From Proteiniborus ethanoligenes (GTDB lineage: Bacteria > Bacillota > Clostridia > Tissierellales > Proteiniboraceae): a DNA stretch of 64,000 nucleotides. Position numbers and translations under genes: made by a program. The DNA is taken from positions 40,065 through 104,064 of the forward strand of contig NZ_FNQE01000006.1 of NCBI RefSeq assembly GCF_900107485.1, in the 5' to 3' direction. The notes under the pieces were generated by a model. It saw nothing but the letters and a program-made list of their open reading frames with translations, made no database searches and was not told where the DNA came from. Positions 8,458 through 17,679 of this stretch are shown here, in pieces (position 1 is the stretch's first letter; every line of letters begins with the position of its first letter).

Positions 8458-9357
8458 ATGAATGCTTTTATCTTAGGCATTTTTATGCAAAGTCTAATAT
8501 TTTCCATAATGGCAATGGGAGTATATATTACTTATAAGTTCTTGGACTTTCCTGATCTTTCCGTAGATGGAACATTTACATTAGGTGCTAGTGTATCTGC
8601 AATTTTAATTTCTAAGGGAATTAACCCCTTTATAGCACTTTCTTTTTCTATTATAACAGGAGCCTTAGCTGGAACCATGACAGGCTTGTTGAATGTAAGG
8701 CTTAAAATAAAGGATTTGCTTTCTGGAATTTTAGTAATGCTAGGGCTTTATTCTATAAATTTAAGAATTATGGGAAAAGCAAATCTACCTATATTTAATA
8801 ATGCTACTATTTTCTCTAAAGATAGTTTAACTTTTAATTTATTTATTGCATTAGGCTTTTCTGTTGTATGTGCTGCTTTGTTTACTATATTTTTCAAAAC
8901 CAAAATAGGTTATCTTATAAAGGCTACAGGGAATAACGAAAATATGGTAACCTCTCTAGGTATAAGCACTGGAAATGTTAGAATACTTGGTTTAGCATTA
9001 TCTAATGCTTTAGTTGCATTATCTGGAGGAATATTCGCCCAATATCAAGGCTATAGCGATATAAATATGGGAACAGGCACTATAGTCATAGGCTTAGCTT
9101 CTATAATAATGGCTCATTCAATATTTAAAAATTTAAGATTATTCACTCCTAGTTTATTGTGCATTATTGGTGCTTTTCTATATAGAGCCAGTATTTCTTT
9201 AAGTCTAAGGATAGGCTTTAACCCTAGTGATTTAAAGCTTATAAGCTGTATAATTGTAATACTTGCTCTTTATTTAGGAAATAACAAGTCAGCTTTTAGA
9301 TTAAAAGCCTTGCCACAGCCTAAAGCTAAAAGACAGGCAGGTGATATAAGTGCTTAA
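8458..9357 (+). CDS. ABC transporter permease (TrpY type)
   Basis: Predicted 299 residues, strongly hydrophobic with about eight or nine membrane spans. It belongs to the branched-chain/ribose permease superfamily, with the motif FLDFPDLSVDGTFTLGA near the N-terminus and 'GLSISTGNVRILGLALSNALVALSG'-like core features (shortened here). The gene follows the lipoprotein by 1 bp and overlaps the ATPase by 8 bp, so the three are translationally coupled. It forms the membrane channel of the importer encoded by 7446-10126. Confidence 0.88.
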   Translation: MNAFILGIFMQSLIFSIMAMGVYITYKFLDFPDLSVDGTFTLGASVSAILISKGINPFIALSFSIITGALAGTMTGLLNVRLKIKDLLSGILVMLGLYSINLRIMGKANLPIFNNATIFSKDSLTFNLFIALGFSVVCAALFTIFFKTKIGYLIKATGNNENMVTSLGISTGNVRILGLALSNALVALSGGIFAQYQGYSDINMGTGTIVIGLASIIMAHSIFKNLRLFTPSLLCIIGAFLYRASISLSLRIGFNPSDLKLISCIIVILALYLGNNKSAFRLKALPQPKAKRQAGDISA

Positions 9358-10126
9358 GTTAAATAATATATGTAAAACCTTTAATCTTGGTGATATTAAT
9401 GAAGAAAGCATATTTCATGGAGTATCTTTAGAAGTGAAAGATGATGATTTTATATGTATAGTAGGTAGCAATGGTGCAGGAAAATCAACGCTTTTAAATA
9501 TTGTGTCTGGAAAGCTAGGTATAGATAGGGGCAGTATAATCTTAAATGGTGAAGATATTACTGATCAGGTAGAAAGTCAAAGATGTAAAAAAATTTCTAG
9601 GATTTTTCAGGATCCTTCATTAGGTACTGTGCCATCTATGACAGTCCATGAAAATCTATCTATGGCTTTAAATAAAGGTAAAAAGTTTAACTTTTCACTT
9701 TTAATAGATAAGAAAAATGAAAGCTTGTTTAAGGAATCATTGAAAATACTAGACTTAGGCCTAGAGGATAAGCTGGAAGTAGATGTGTCTAAATTATCAG
9801 GAGGTCAGAGGCAATCCTTAGCCTTAATTATGTCTGCATTAACTGACCCTCGTCTTTTACTTTTAGATGAACATACTGCTGCCCTAGATCCTAAAACATC
9901 TGAAATAGTCATGGCTATAACAGATAGAATTGTTAAGGAAAAAAAACTAGCTACCCTTATGGTGACTCACAACATAGATCATGCAATAAGATACGGAAAT
10001 AGATTGATTATGATGCATAGAGGTCAAATAATATTAGATGTTTCAGGAGAAGAGAAGAAAAACCTTACAAAAGAAAAGCTCCTATCCTTATTTAAGGATG
10101 TTAGCGATAGAAGCCTATTTAGTTGA
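9350..10126 (+). CDS. ABC transporter ATP-binding protein (TrpZ type)
   Basis: Predicted 258 residues. Walker A GSNGAGKS, signature LSGGQRQ, Walker B LLLLDEHTAALDP and H-loop VTHN are all present, so it is a functional importer ATPase. It starts at a GTG at 9350 inside the end of the permease gene. The DEH in Walker B, rather than the usual DEP, is typical of this subfamily. It is the last gene of the operon and is followed 3 bp later by a strong terminator. Confidence 0.9.
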   Translation: MLKLNNICKTFNLGDINEESIFHGVSLEVKDDDFICIVGSNGAGKSTLLNIVSGKLGIDRGSIILNGEDITDQVESQRCKKISRIFQDPSLGTVPSMTVHENLSMALNKGKKFNFSLLIDKKNESLFKESLKILDLGLEDKLEVDVSKLSGGQRQSLALIMSALTDPRLLLLDEHTAALDPKTSEIVMAITDRIVKEKKLATLMVTHNIDHAIRYGNRLIMMHRGQIILDVSGEEKKNLTKEKLLSLFKDVSDRSLFS

Positions 10127-10128
10127 AG

Positions 10129-10164
10129 CCCTTCTCAGTACGAAAATACACGTGCTGAGAAGGG
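10129..10164 (+). terminator. Strong intrinsic terminator of the HutP-linked transporter operon
   Basis: 14-bp stem CCCTTCTCAGTACG/CGTGCTGAGAAGGG with one G-U pair and an 8-nt loop, followed by TTTTTCTTTT. Confidence 0.93.
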
Positions 10165-10246
10165 TTTTTCTTTTGTCTTCTCTTATGCACACTTATTCTT
10201 AAGATTGAATAATATATAATACAAAATAAGTGAGGTGATATGAAAC

Positions 10247-11308
10247 ATGCTTGAGAGAAGATGTCCTCCTTTTGCTGAAGAATATACAGTAAAAAGAGGT
10301 GATACAATTAGTAGTATAGCTCAAGAATTTAATACAACTATTGGTGTTATTCGATTTTTAAACCCTACTATTAATATTAACCGTATCTCTGTTGGTCAGA
10401 TAATTTGTGTTCCTAGAAGAGTTCCAACTCCTATTTGTCCAAATGGAACAATATATACTATAAAGGCTGGAGATACATTTTACAAAATAGCTGATGAGTT
10501 TGACATAACTGTTAGAGAGTTGCAGCTAGCAAACCCATTAGTTAATCCATATAACCTAGTGGTGGGTCAAAAAATTTGTATACCAAAAAAACCTGCTCCT
10601 CCGCCTCCACCACCAGCTATACCTCCATGCGTTGACGGAACTTATTACGTAATAAAGGCTGGAGATACTTTCTATAGTATAGCAAACAGGTTTAATGTAA
10701 CTCTTAGAGATTTAGAGGCAGCAAATCCTGGCGTGGATCCTAATAGTCTAGTAGTAGGGCGAATTATTTGTATCCCTAAAAAGGTAGTTCCACCTAACAC
10801 TCCTCCTTGCCCTGGTGGTGCATATTATACTATACAGGCTGGTGACACATTCTTTAGTATAGCAAACAGATTTAATGTAACTCTTAGAGACTTAGAGTTA
10901 GCAAATCCTGGAGTAGACCCTACTAAACTAACTATAGGCCAAATAATTTGTATACCTAGGAAGCCTAGATGTCCAGGCGGAAAGATACATGTGGTTGTAG
11001 CAGGAGATACTTTATTTAAATTAGCACAGCAATACGATGTATCCTTTAGAGCATTAGTAGATGCAAACCCGGATATTGATATAGAAAACCTTCGCATAGG
11101 TCAAGAGATTTGCATTCCACCTTATGAGCCTTCAGAGCTATGCCCAACTGGAAAAACTTACGTTATAATGCAGGGGGACACTCTAACTAGTATAGCAGAA
11201 AAATTTGTTGTATCTGCTACGGATATACTAAAATATAACCCTACTATGGCTCCAAGTGAGTTTATACCTGGCAAACGTATTTGTATACCACCCGAAGTAG
11301 AAGTATAA
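10247..11308 (+). CDS. Protein of six LysM repeats
   Basis: Predicted 353 residues made almost entirely of six LysM modules of about 45 residues, each with a 'GDT..SIA..F' start and an 'VGQ.ICIP' end, joined by short Cys- and Pro-rich linkers (a PPPPP run lies between modules 2 and 3). LysM binds N-acetylglucosamine in peptidoglycan or chitin-like polymers. No signal peptide or catalytic domain is visible. Such proteins in spore formers are often spore-coat or cortex-associated, or reach the wall by unusual export, but this is inference. Modules 3 and 4 are nearly identical, which suggests recent duplication. The ATG at 10247 has GAGGTGAT at about 8 nt. Monocistronic, with terminators on both sides. 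Confidence 0.88.
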   Translation: MLERRCPPFAEEYTVKRGDTISSIAQEFNTTIGVIRFLNPTININRISVGQIICVPRRVPTPICPNGTIYTIKAGDTFYKIADEFDITVRELQLANPLVNPYNLVVGQKICIPKKPAPPPPPPAIPPCVDGTYYVIKAGDTFYSIANRFNVTLRDLEAANPGVDPNSLVVGRIICIPKKVVPPNTPPCPGGAYYTIQAGDTFFSIANRFNVTLRDLELANPGVDPTKLTIGQIICIPRKPRCPGGKIHVVVAGDTLFKLAQQYDVSFRALVDANPDIDIENLRIGQEICIPPYEPSELCPTGKTYVIMQGDTLTSIAEKFVVSATDILKYNPTMAPSEFIPGKRICIPPEVEV

Positions 11309-11320
11309 TCATCCAAATAA

Positions 11321-11357
11321 AAAACGTTACCAACAGATTATCTATTGGTAACGTTTT
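11321..11357. terminator. Bidirectional terminator
   Basis: Perfect 13-bp stem AAAACGTTACCAA/TTGGTAACGTTTT with an 11-nt loop. It lies between the convergent LysM gene (stop at 11308) and the NCS2 permease gene (stop at 11366), with T-rich flanks on both strands. Confidence 0.9.
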
Positions 11358-11365
11358 CTTATTGC

Positions 11366-12883
11366 TTAGTCAACCATATCCATAGAAACATTATCGTCTA
11401 GGTCTACTTTGTCCTTCATTGTAACATTAAATATATATAGCATTATTCCCATTATTAAGTATCCTAGTGCAAATGTATAATCCTGTAAGAATCCTAGCTT
11501 TGGTGCATGCATTAGTCCTACTGCAGACATTACAGCCCCAGCAAAAGCAGCCATACCAGCCTTGTCAAATTCATTGTCAAGAATAAATACTACTATAGCA
11601 CCCCATACTAAAGCTGTAAACATTGCACCCTGTCCAAGAGGTACAATTGCTGGTGAAAGCTTAGCAACAGCCTCAGGAGCTGCTCCATTAAATTTACCAG
11701 AAATATAGTTAGCCAAATATGGGAACATGGCTACTACTACAGCTGGAAAATGTTTTTTGTCTACTGAACCAAAAGCTTGTGAAATCATTGATACCCCAAC
11801 AAACACTAGTATAGGAGCTATAACTGGTAATGGAATAATACTGGATATAGCCGCTATTATTCCAAGAGAAGCAGTTATTAAGAAAGCAATTCCATTTACT
11901 ACTGAGTATCCTCTACCAGCATTAACCCATTTAGCGCCTATAGAAGCTATATAAACTGTTGTAGGGAATACTCCACCAAATAAGCTACCTACCATTGTAC
12001 CCAAACCATCTGCTAGCTGTGCTTCTGCAACATTGTAGTCGTCACCTGCTGCAGCCATAGCTTCAACGTTATTCATGGTTTCTATAAAGTTATAAACAGA
12101 TATAGGCACTAAAACTGCTAACAAGCTAATCATAGTTCCAAATATATACTTAAATCCTTCAAGAAAAGCTATAGATGGTAATGGCGGGTAAAACCCAAAG
12201 GTTGAAAATCCTTCTGTTATTTTACCTGGGTCTGCTTGACCTAAAGCATAAGCTAAAACTGTACCTATAATAATTGCGAATAAAGATGATGGTATTTTAA
12301 AAGGCATTGCTTTCTTAGCCACAAGACCAATTAAAATAATAACTAATACTATCATGCCAACAACTGGCATCTCAAAAGTATGGAAAAACATTTGTCCACC
12401 AATAATTGAGTATGCAACTCCTGCTAAAGCACCAAGCATAGCGGCTCTAGGAAGATTTTTTCTAACCCAACCTCCAATTACGCTTCCTAAAGCTTCAATA
12501 ATACCTCCTAAGAAACATGCTGCTACTCCAATTTTCCAAGCTAGGTTTGGATCCCCTGTAATATCAAGTGCAGGTTTTAATACACCAAAAAGATAAATAA
12601 ACATTACAGGAGTACTAATACCATAAGATAATGCTGTTACGTCAAGTCTGTTTTCTTTTTCTGCGAGTTTTTTTGCCATGTGTGCATAATAAAGGTTGCC
12701 TGCTAATACTGAGATAGCTGCTCCAGGTATAACTTTCCCAAATACTATACTACTTGGGTACCCCATCCCAAGCATACTAATTGCGATAACGACAAAGTTA
12801 GCAAGGTTATTCTGGAATAGAGAAAAGAATCCATCCAAGTCCTCCTTTTTCCAAAATGGGTAATTAATTTTTGTTGACGTCAT
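11366..12883 (-). CDS. NCS2-family nucleobase permease
   Basis: Predicted 505 residues with about 12-14 hydrophobic segments. It resembles the xanthine/uracil/vitamin C (NCS2) permease superfamily, subgroup COG2252-like: 'DGFFSLFQNNLANFVV' at the N-terminus, 'ALSYGISTPVMF', a conserved NxxE region around 'YNFIETMNNVEAMAAAGD', and 'DGLGTMVGSLFGG' before 'TTVYIASIG'. It should import a purine or related base by cation symport. It is transcribed alone. Other purine genes (xanthine dehydrogenase at 19.6-23.1 kb and a second NCS2 permease at 24.1 kb) support a purine role. The exact substrate cannot be read from the sequence. ATG with GGAGG upstream. Confidence 0.85.
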   Translation of the reverse strand: MTSTKINYPFWKKEDLDGFFSLFQNNLANFVVIAISMLGMGYPSSIVFGKVIPGAAISVLAGNLYYAHMAKKLAEKENRLDVTALSYGISTPVMFIYLFGVLKPALDITGDPNLAWKIGVAACFLGGIIEALGSVIGGWVRKNLPRAAMLGALAGVAYSIIGGQMFFHTFEMPVVGMIVLVIILIGLVAKKAMPFKIPSSLFAIIIGTVLAYALGQADPGKITEGFSTFGFYPPLPSIAFLEGFKYIFGTMISLLAVLVPISVYNFIETMNNVEAMAAAGDDYNVAEAQLADGLGTMVGSLFGGVFPTTVYIASIGAKWVNAGRGYSVVNGIAFLITASLGIIAAISSIIPLPVIAPILVFVGVSMISQAFGSVDKKHFPAVVVAMFPYLANYISGKFNGAAPEAVAKLSPAIVPLGQGAMFTALVWGAIVVFILDNEFDKAGMAAFAGAVMSAVGLMHAPKLGFLQDYTFALGYLIMGIMLYIFNVTMKDKVDLDDNVSMDMVD

Positions 12884-13136
12884 ACTATACCTCCTTTATT
12901 TGATTTATTCTGATAATTCTGCATCTTCTTAATATTACCTTTGTAGTTAGTGCATAAATTATCTCCTATTAAATAAGAAAGGTATTATAGCTTGGCTATT
13001 CAATTGTGAAATTTATTGAAAATATTGCTATTTTTTTGTAATATGTTCACATGCTTGTTAGATATATATGCAGAAATTCATAATACAGTATATTGTTTCT
13101 CTGTAATATCTTAACATTATAGTATTATTACAAAAT
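12884..13136. other. Intergenic region without recognised gene
   Basis: About 250 bp upstream of the NCS2 permease gene (minus strand). It was scanned for a purine riboswitch core and none was found. It should contain the permease promoter. No coding frame is convincing. Confidence 0.5.
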
Positions 13137-13168
13137 AATAACAGCTACATTAAATCGTAGCTGTTATT
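13137..13168 (-). terminator. Terminator of the small 102-residue gene
   Basis: Perfect 12-bp stem AATAACAGCTAC/GTAGCTGTTATT with an 8-nt loop, 23 bp beyond the stop of the minus-strand gene ending at 13191. It is followed on that strand by TATTTTG. Confidence 0.8.
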
Positions 13169-13190
13169 AATATTATTCAGAATATATGAT

Positions 13191-13499
13191 TTAGGATAGG
13201 TCTAGCATATTATCTCTAAAAAATACAATCAACCCATAATGAGCTAATATCTCCATATACTGATTATATGGGGAATCCTCCAGTCCTCTTAGCATTGCAT
13301 TATCCTTGTATCGTCTCTCATTTTCTCTTATTTCCTCTTCAAAAACCTTATTGTATTCTTCTATGCTGTTAACATCTTTTAAAACCTCTATATATCTGTC
13401 ATATTCTTCAGAGAGTCTGTTCATAAACTGTCTATCAAGCTCTGGATACCTGCTAACATACTGCTTTAGTATTTCTTCCTTACTTTTAAGTTTAAGCAT
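13191..13499 (-). CDS. Small charged protein of unknown function
   Basis: Predicted 102 residues. Not recognised. It is rich in Glu, Lys, Arg and Tyr and appears almost wholly alpha-helical (coiled-coil-like 20-70, for example EEEIRENERRYKDNAML), with no membrane segment or cysteine motif. It is preceded by a strong AAAGGGGGG ribosome site and followed by a perfect terminator, which supports a real gene. It lies 76 bp downstream of the glycosyltransferase gene on the same strand and could share its transcript. Confidence 0.7.
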   Translation of the reverse strand: MLKLKSKEEILKQYVSRYPELDRQFMNRLSEEYDRYIEVLKDVNSIEEYNKVFEEEIRENERRYKDNAMLRGLEDSPYNQYMEILAHYGLIVFFRDNMLDLS

Positions 13500-13575
13500 G
13501 TGAACCCCCCTTTAATTATTGTTTTAAAGATATATATGACTTTGTTTATAACATTCTATTAAAATAATAAAAGCA

Positions 13576-14730
13576 TTATTTTATATGGCTCAAATATAGC
13601 CTCTCAATATTTGTTGCGAAAACATTCAATGAAAATCTTTCTACAGAAGCTTTAGCTTTACTTCTTAATTGATGTATGTCCTCATTGCTGCAGAACAGAA
13701 GATTTACACATTTAATAAAATCCCCTTCGTTTCTATACATATACCCATTAATTCCATTCATAATTAATCCTTCTACAGCTTCATCATATTTACATACAAC
13801 TGGAAGACCACTAGCTAAGGCTTCTATATATGTTAGGCCTTGGCTCTCACTAGTAGAAGCAGTAACAAATATATTGGCTAAAGAATAGTATAATGGAACT
13901 TCCTCTGGTGGAACCATACCAGTGAATATAACTTCTTTTTTGAGGTCCAAATTATCTACAAGGCTTTGTAAATTTTCCATGTGGGGACCTCCACCTACTA
14001 TTAGCATTTTTAATGGATACTTCTTATTCAGTTCCTTTATATTCATTATTATTTCATCAATATTCTTTTCTTTTCCAAGTCTGCCAAGAAAAATGAGTAC
14101 TTTATCTTCTGGATTTATTCCTAGCTTGTCTTTTAAATCCTTAGCTTCTTTCGTATGTCTATGCTCTGTTTTAAATCTAGATAAGTCAATTCCCGTAGGT
14201 ATTATACTTATTGGGTTTCTAATACCATATGCTATTAAAGAGCCTTTTGCCTTTTGAGTGGGAGTTATGATTTCGTCAACAGACCAAAGTAACCTCCTTA
14301 TTAAATCCATAGCTCTTCTTCTAGATATTAATCTGCCCTTAAAAACATAGCCTAGATAGTCTTCATACATAGTATGATAAGTATGGATATGTGGGACCCT
14401 TAGTTTTTTTCTTATATGCTTAGCATGAATTAGTGTGCAGAATTCTGTATGAGAATGTACTATGTCTGGTGACCATTTAATGATTTCATTTATAAATTTG
14501 TTCTTGTAGGAAAGTGTACCTCTTGCTCCAGGGTAAACCCTTACATTAAAGGATTTTATATAGTAGATGTCCCCTTCCTTATATGAAAAGCCTGTTTGAG
14601 AAAGCGTTAGTATTTTTACCTCATGTCCCCTTTTAGTCAGTTGCTGATATAGATTCTTTACAGAAATAACTACCCCATTTATAGCGGGACTAAAGGTATC
14701 TGTTGTTAGTAATATTTTAATATTACTCAT
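13576..14730 (-). CDS. Glycosyltransferase family 4 (GT-B), glycolipid-synthase-like
   Basis: Predicted 384 residues. The N-terminal Rossmann half begins with the acceptor-binding DTFSPAINGVV loop (11-21). The C-terminal half carries PTGIDL (178-183), FLGRLGKEKN (214-223) and the retaining EX7E pair E295/E303 in ESQGLTYIE. This pattern is shared by 1,2-diacylglycerol glucosyltransferases and PimB-like mannosyltransferases, so a role in membrane glycolipid or surface glycan synthesis is likely. The sugar and acceptor are unproven. ATG with AAGGAGATG upstream. The divergent neighbour is a PlsY-like acyltransferase, another lipid enzyme. Confidence 0.85.
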   Translation of the reverse strand: MSNIKILLTTDTFSPAINGVVISVKNLYQQLTKRGHEVKILTLSQTGFSYKEGDIYYIKSFNVRVYPGARGTLSYKNKFINEIIKWSPDIVHSHTEFCTLIHAKHIRKKLRVPHIHTYHTMYEDYLGYVFKGRLISRRRAMDLIRRLLWSVDEIITPTQKAKGSLIAYGIRNPISIIPTGIDLSRFKTEHRHTKEAKDLKDKLGINPEDKVLIFLGRLGKEKNIDEIIMNIKELNKKYPLKMLIVGGGPHMENLQSLVDNLDLKKEVIFTGMVPPEEVPLYYSLANIFVTASTSESQGLTYIEALASGLPVVCKYDEAVEGLIMNGINGYMYRNEGDFIKCVNLLFCSNEDIHQLRSKAKASVERFSLNVFATNIERLYLSHIK

Positions 14731-14990
14731 CTCCTTTCATATGGAATTGCAAGTTTAAATATATTTTATCACTTTTTTCAAATTAATGTAATTTTTTTAG
14801 CTTTTTTTCTTATTTTTCTGCCTCTATCCTTTAGTCTTATTTGTTGTATCTTTTACTTCAAAATTAACAGACAAATATTATATATAATTAAGATTAAACA
14901 TAAATTTATATTATATACAAAATCTTGAATATCTAAATCTATTGATTTTTGATATAATGTATTAAAGTATTCTTAAGGAGAGAATAGGTT

Positions 14991-15626
14991 ATGGAAAACT
15001 ATGTTATTATAACTTTAATTGGCTATTTATTTGGTTGTTTCCAAGCATCTTATATCTTAGGAAAATTTTTTAAAAAAGTTGATATACGTACTTTAGGCAA
15101 TGGAAACGCAGGTGCTTCTAACACAGTTGTGTCTTTGGGTTGGAAATATGGTGTAGCTGTTGCACTGCTAGATATTGGCAAGGCTATACTCTCTATTGTC
15201 ATTATAAAACTGCTTCTTAAAAATATTCTTCAGCAGGGTCAACTTCCATTTTACCTTTATTTGAATGGATTATCTGTGATTTTAGGTCATAACTATCCTT
15301 TCTATATGAAGTTTAGAGGTGGGAAAGGCACTGCCTCACTTATTGGTATGCTATCTGCAGTAGATTTTCGTATTGCAATTTTAGGGATAATAGCTATTGT
15401 AGCTATTACTATTGCAACTGATTTTATTGCCTTAGGAACTATAGGCTTAGTTTTATTATTTATAGCTTCTACAATATATTTTGGATATAGTAAAGGCTGT
15501 ATAATAATTGCTATTGTTTTAGCTGCATTGAGTATTTATAACCACAGGTCTAATATTATCAATATCCTGCAGAGAAAGGAAACTGGCTTAAGAAGCACCT
15601 TTAAAAAGAAACAAACAGCTGACTAG
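14991..15626 (+). CDS. PlsY-like glycerol-3-phosphate acyltransferase
   Basis: Predicted 211 residues with five or so membrane segments. The PlsY signatures are present in slightly divergent form: GNGNAGASN (37-45; usual GSGNPGATN) and GHNYPFYMKFRGGKGTAS (99-116). PlsY transfers an acyl group from acyl phosphate to glycerol-3-phosphate, the first step of phospholipid synthesis. The divergent first motif and the single-gene context suggest a paralogue rather than the housekeeping enzyme, but this is not certain. ATG with AAGGAGAG upstream. A terminator directly follows. Confidence 0.8.
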   Translation: MENYVIITLIGYLFGCFQASYILGKFFKKVDIRTLGNGNAGASNTVVSLGWKYGVAVALLDIGKAILSIVIIKLLLKNILQQGQLPFYLYLNGLSVILGHNYPFYMKFRGGKGTASLIGMLSAVDFRIAILGIIAIVAITIATDFIALGTIGLVLLFIASTIYFGYSKGCIIIAIVLAALSIYNHRSNIINILQRKETGLRSTFKKKQTAD

Positions 15627-15654
15627 ATAACTACCAAAAGGTAGTTATTTTTTT
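15627..15654 (+). terminator. Terminator of the PlsY-like gene
   Basis: Perfect 9-bp stem ATAACTACC/GGTAGTTAT with an AAAA loop, followed by a run of T. It begins right after the stop codon. Confidence 0.9.
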
Positions 15655-15731
15655 ATGAAAATTTTGCTTTTAAAGCTATATAATCTTAGGTATAATTGTT
15701 TCTGTACGTAAAATAATGAGAGGGGTTTACA

Positions 15732-17288
15732 ATGAGTATTTTAACAGTAAAGGATTTAAGTCATGGTTATGGAAGTCGTGCTATATTTAATAATGTTTCT
15801 TTTAGGCTATTAAAGGGAGAGCATATTGGTCTTATAGGGGCTAATGGTGAAGGCAAGTCCACCTTCATGAATATAATAACAGGCAAGCTTGAGCCTGATG
15901 AAGGAAACATAGAATGGTCAAAACGTGTAAGGGTAGGTTATCTTGACCAGCATACGGCTCTTTCTAAGGGAATGACTATTAGAGATGTGCTAAAAACTGC
16001 TTTTAAATATCTTTTTGATATGGAAAATGAAATGAATCAAATCTGTGAAAGGATGTCAGACGTTACGCCTGAGGAGCTTGAAATATTGCTTGAGGACTTA
16101 GGTACTATACAAGATATCCTTACTAATAATGACTTTTATATAATAGATGCAAAGGTTGAAGAAATAGCAAAAGGCCTTGGCTTGTACGATATAGGTCTTG
16201 ATAAGGATGTAAATGACTTAAGCGGTGGCCAAAGAACCAAAGTACTTTTAGCTAAGCTGCTTTTAGAAAAGCCTGATATTCTTTTATTAGACGAGCCTAC
16301 TAATTATCTAGATGAGCAGCATATAGAATGGCTAAGACGGTATTTACAGCAGTATGAAAATGCATTTATTCTTATATCTCATGACATGCCATTTTTAAAT
16401 AGTGTAATAAATCTTATATACCATGTGGAAAATCAAGAATTAAACCGTTATGTAGGCACGTATGATGATTTTATTCAGATATATGAAGCTAAAAAGCTTC
16501 AATTAGAAGCTGCATATAAAAAGCAGCAACAAGAAATTGAAGATTTAAAGGACTTCGTAGCTAGAAATAAAGCAAGAGTAGCTACTAGAAACATGGCAAT
16601 GTCTAGACAAAAGAAGCTTGATAATATGGAGGTAATAGAGCTAGCAAGAGAAAAGCCTAAGCCAGAGTTTAATTTTAGAGATGCTAGGGCATCGGGAAAG
16701 CTTATTTTTGAAACTAAGGATTTAGTTATTGGATATGAGGAGGCCCTTTCAAGGCCCTTAAATCTCAGGATGGAACGAGGCCAAAGAATAGCTCTTGTAG
16801 GAGCAAATGGTCTTGGCAAAACTACATTATTAAAGAGTATACTAGGACAAATTAAACCTGTCTCTGGCTCTGTAGAGCTTGGTGATTATCTGCATATAGG
16901 ATATTTTGAACAAGAAATAAAAAAAGCGAACACAAATACTTGCATTGAAGAAATCTGGCAGGATTTTCCCTCTTTTACTCAGTTTGAGGTTCGTGCAGCA
17001 CTTGCAAAGTGCGGATTAACTACCCAGCATATTGAAAGTAAGGTTAATGTATTAAGTGGTGGCGAACAAGCTAAGGTTAGATTATGTAAGCTTATAAATA
17101 AGGAAACAAACATACTAATACTTGATGAACCTACTAATCATCTTGATATTGATGCGAAGGAAGAACTTAAAAGGGCTTTAAAGGCATACAAGGGTTCTAT
17201 TTTGTTAATATGTCATGAGCCTGAATTTTATAGAGATGTTACTACAGACGTATGGAACTGTGAATCCTGGACAACTAAAATAGTTTAA
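15732..17288 (+). CDS. ABC-F family ATPase
   Basis: Predicted 518 residues with two ABC domains and no membrane segment. Domain 1 has Walker A GANGEGKS (36-43) and signature LSGGQRTK with DEPTNYLD. A basic helical linker (about 240-310) is followed by domain 2 with GANGLGKT, LSGGEQAK and DEPTNHLD. ABC-F proteins act on ribosomes in translation or in antibiotic protection rather than in transport. Which of these applies cannot be told. The short linker and overall resemblance to YbiT/YkpA-type housekeeping members make a translation factor more likely than a resistance protein. Monocistronic, with a terminator 7 bp after the stop. Confidence 0.9.
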   Translation: MSILTVKDLSHGYGSRAIFNNVSFRLLKGEHIGLIGANGEGKSTFMNIITGKLEPDEGNIEWSKRVRVGYLDQHTALSKGMTIRDVLKTAFKYLFDMENEMNQICERMSDVTPEELEILLEDLGTIQDILTNNDFYIIDAKVEEIAKGLGLYDIGLDKDVNDLSGGQRTKVLLAKLLLEKPDILLLDEPTNYLDEQHIEWLRRYLQQYENAFILISHDMPFLNSVINLIYHVENQELNRYVGTYDDFIQIYEAKKLQLEAAYKKQQQEIEDLKDFVARNKARVATRNMAMSRQKKLDNMEVIELAREKPKPEFNFRDARASGKLIFETKDLVIGYEEALSRPLNLRMERGQRIALVGANGLGKTTLLKSILGQIKPVSGSVELGDYLHIGYFEQEIKKANTNTCIEEIWQDFPSFTQFEVRAALAKCGLTTQHIESKVNVLSGGEQAKVRLCKLINKETNILILDEPTNHLDIDAKEELKRALKAYKGSILLICHEPEFYRDVTTDVWNCESWTTKIV

Positions 17289-17294
17289 TTAATT

Positions 17295-17313
17295 TCCCAC
17301 TTTTGAAGTGGGA
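17295..17313 (+). terminator. Terminator of the ABC-F gene
   Basis: 8-bp stem TCCCACTT/AAGTGGGA followed by TTTATTTTTT. Confidence 0.85.
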
Positions 17314-17339
17314 TTTATTTTTTGAAATTTTTTAAAAAT

Positions 17340-17381
17340 TTGATTGTAATCAATTTCAAATTTGGAAAACTAATCTATAAT
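17340..17381 (+). promoter_or_regulatory. FNR/CRP-type box and promoter of the metal-transport pair
   Basis: TTGATTGTAATCAA (17340-17353) is an exact TTGAT-N4-ATCAA palindrome. A perfect -10 hexamer TATAAT is at 17376-17381 and no good -35 is present. Taking +1 at 17388, the box is centred at -41.5, the class II activation position of the CRP/FNR family. The gene it serves starts at 17425. The regulator is not in the window. Confidence 0.6.
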
Positions 17382-17424
17382 GAAGTTAACAATCAAGCAT
17401 ATTAAATTTAAGGAGGAGTATTAA

Positions 17425-17640
17425 ATGAAAAATATTACTTTACAATTAGAACAATTAACTTGCCCAAGTTGTGTGAAAAAAATCGAAACTGCACTTACAA
17501 ATGCTAATGGTGTAAATGAGGTAAAGGTACTATTCACTTCAAGTAAGGTTAAAGTTAGCTTCAACGACGAAGTTGTTTCTGGGGAGGAAATAGCAAAAAT
17601 AGTCCACAACTTAGGCTTTGACGTTTTAAGTACAAAATAA
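17425..17640 (+). CDS. HMA-domain metal chaperone
   Basis: Predicted 71 residues, a single heavy-metal-associated domain with the metal-binding loop CPSC at 13-16 (TCPSCVKKIE) and the usual beta-alpha-beta-beta-alpha-beta pattern. It should bind a soft or transition metal (copper, zinc or cadmium class) in the cytoplasm and hand it to the P-type ATPase encoded 39 bp downstream, which lacks its own N-terminal HMA domain. Strong AAGGAGGAG site. An FNR-like box upstream suggests oxygen or redox control (inference). Confidence 0.85.
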   Translation: MKNITLQLEQLTCPSCVKKIETALTNANGVNEVKVLFTSSKVKVSFNDEVVSGEEIAKIVHNLGFDVLSTK

Positions 17641-17644
17641 TCCA

Positions 17645-17660
17645 GGGGCTATCTAGCCCC
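17645..17660 (+). other. GC-rich hairpin between chaperone and ATPase genes
   Basis: GGGGCT-ATCT-AGCCCC directly after the chaperone stop, without a U-tract. It is probably an mRNA-stabilising or processing hairpin that raises the yield of the small chaperone relative to the ATPase. Confidence 0.5.
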
Positions 17661-17679
17661 TCTTATGGAGGTAGATAGT

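Noticed and set aside
12884..13190. A purine riboswitch before the NCS2 permease gene
   Set aside because: The conserved core and loop sequences of the purine aptamer were not found on the minus strand; the same holds for 25493-26111.
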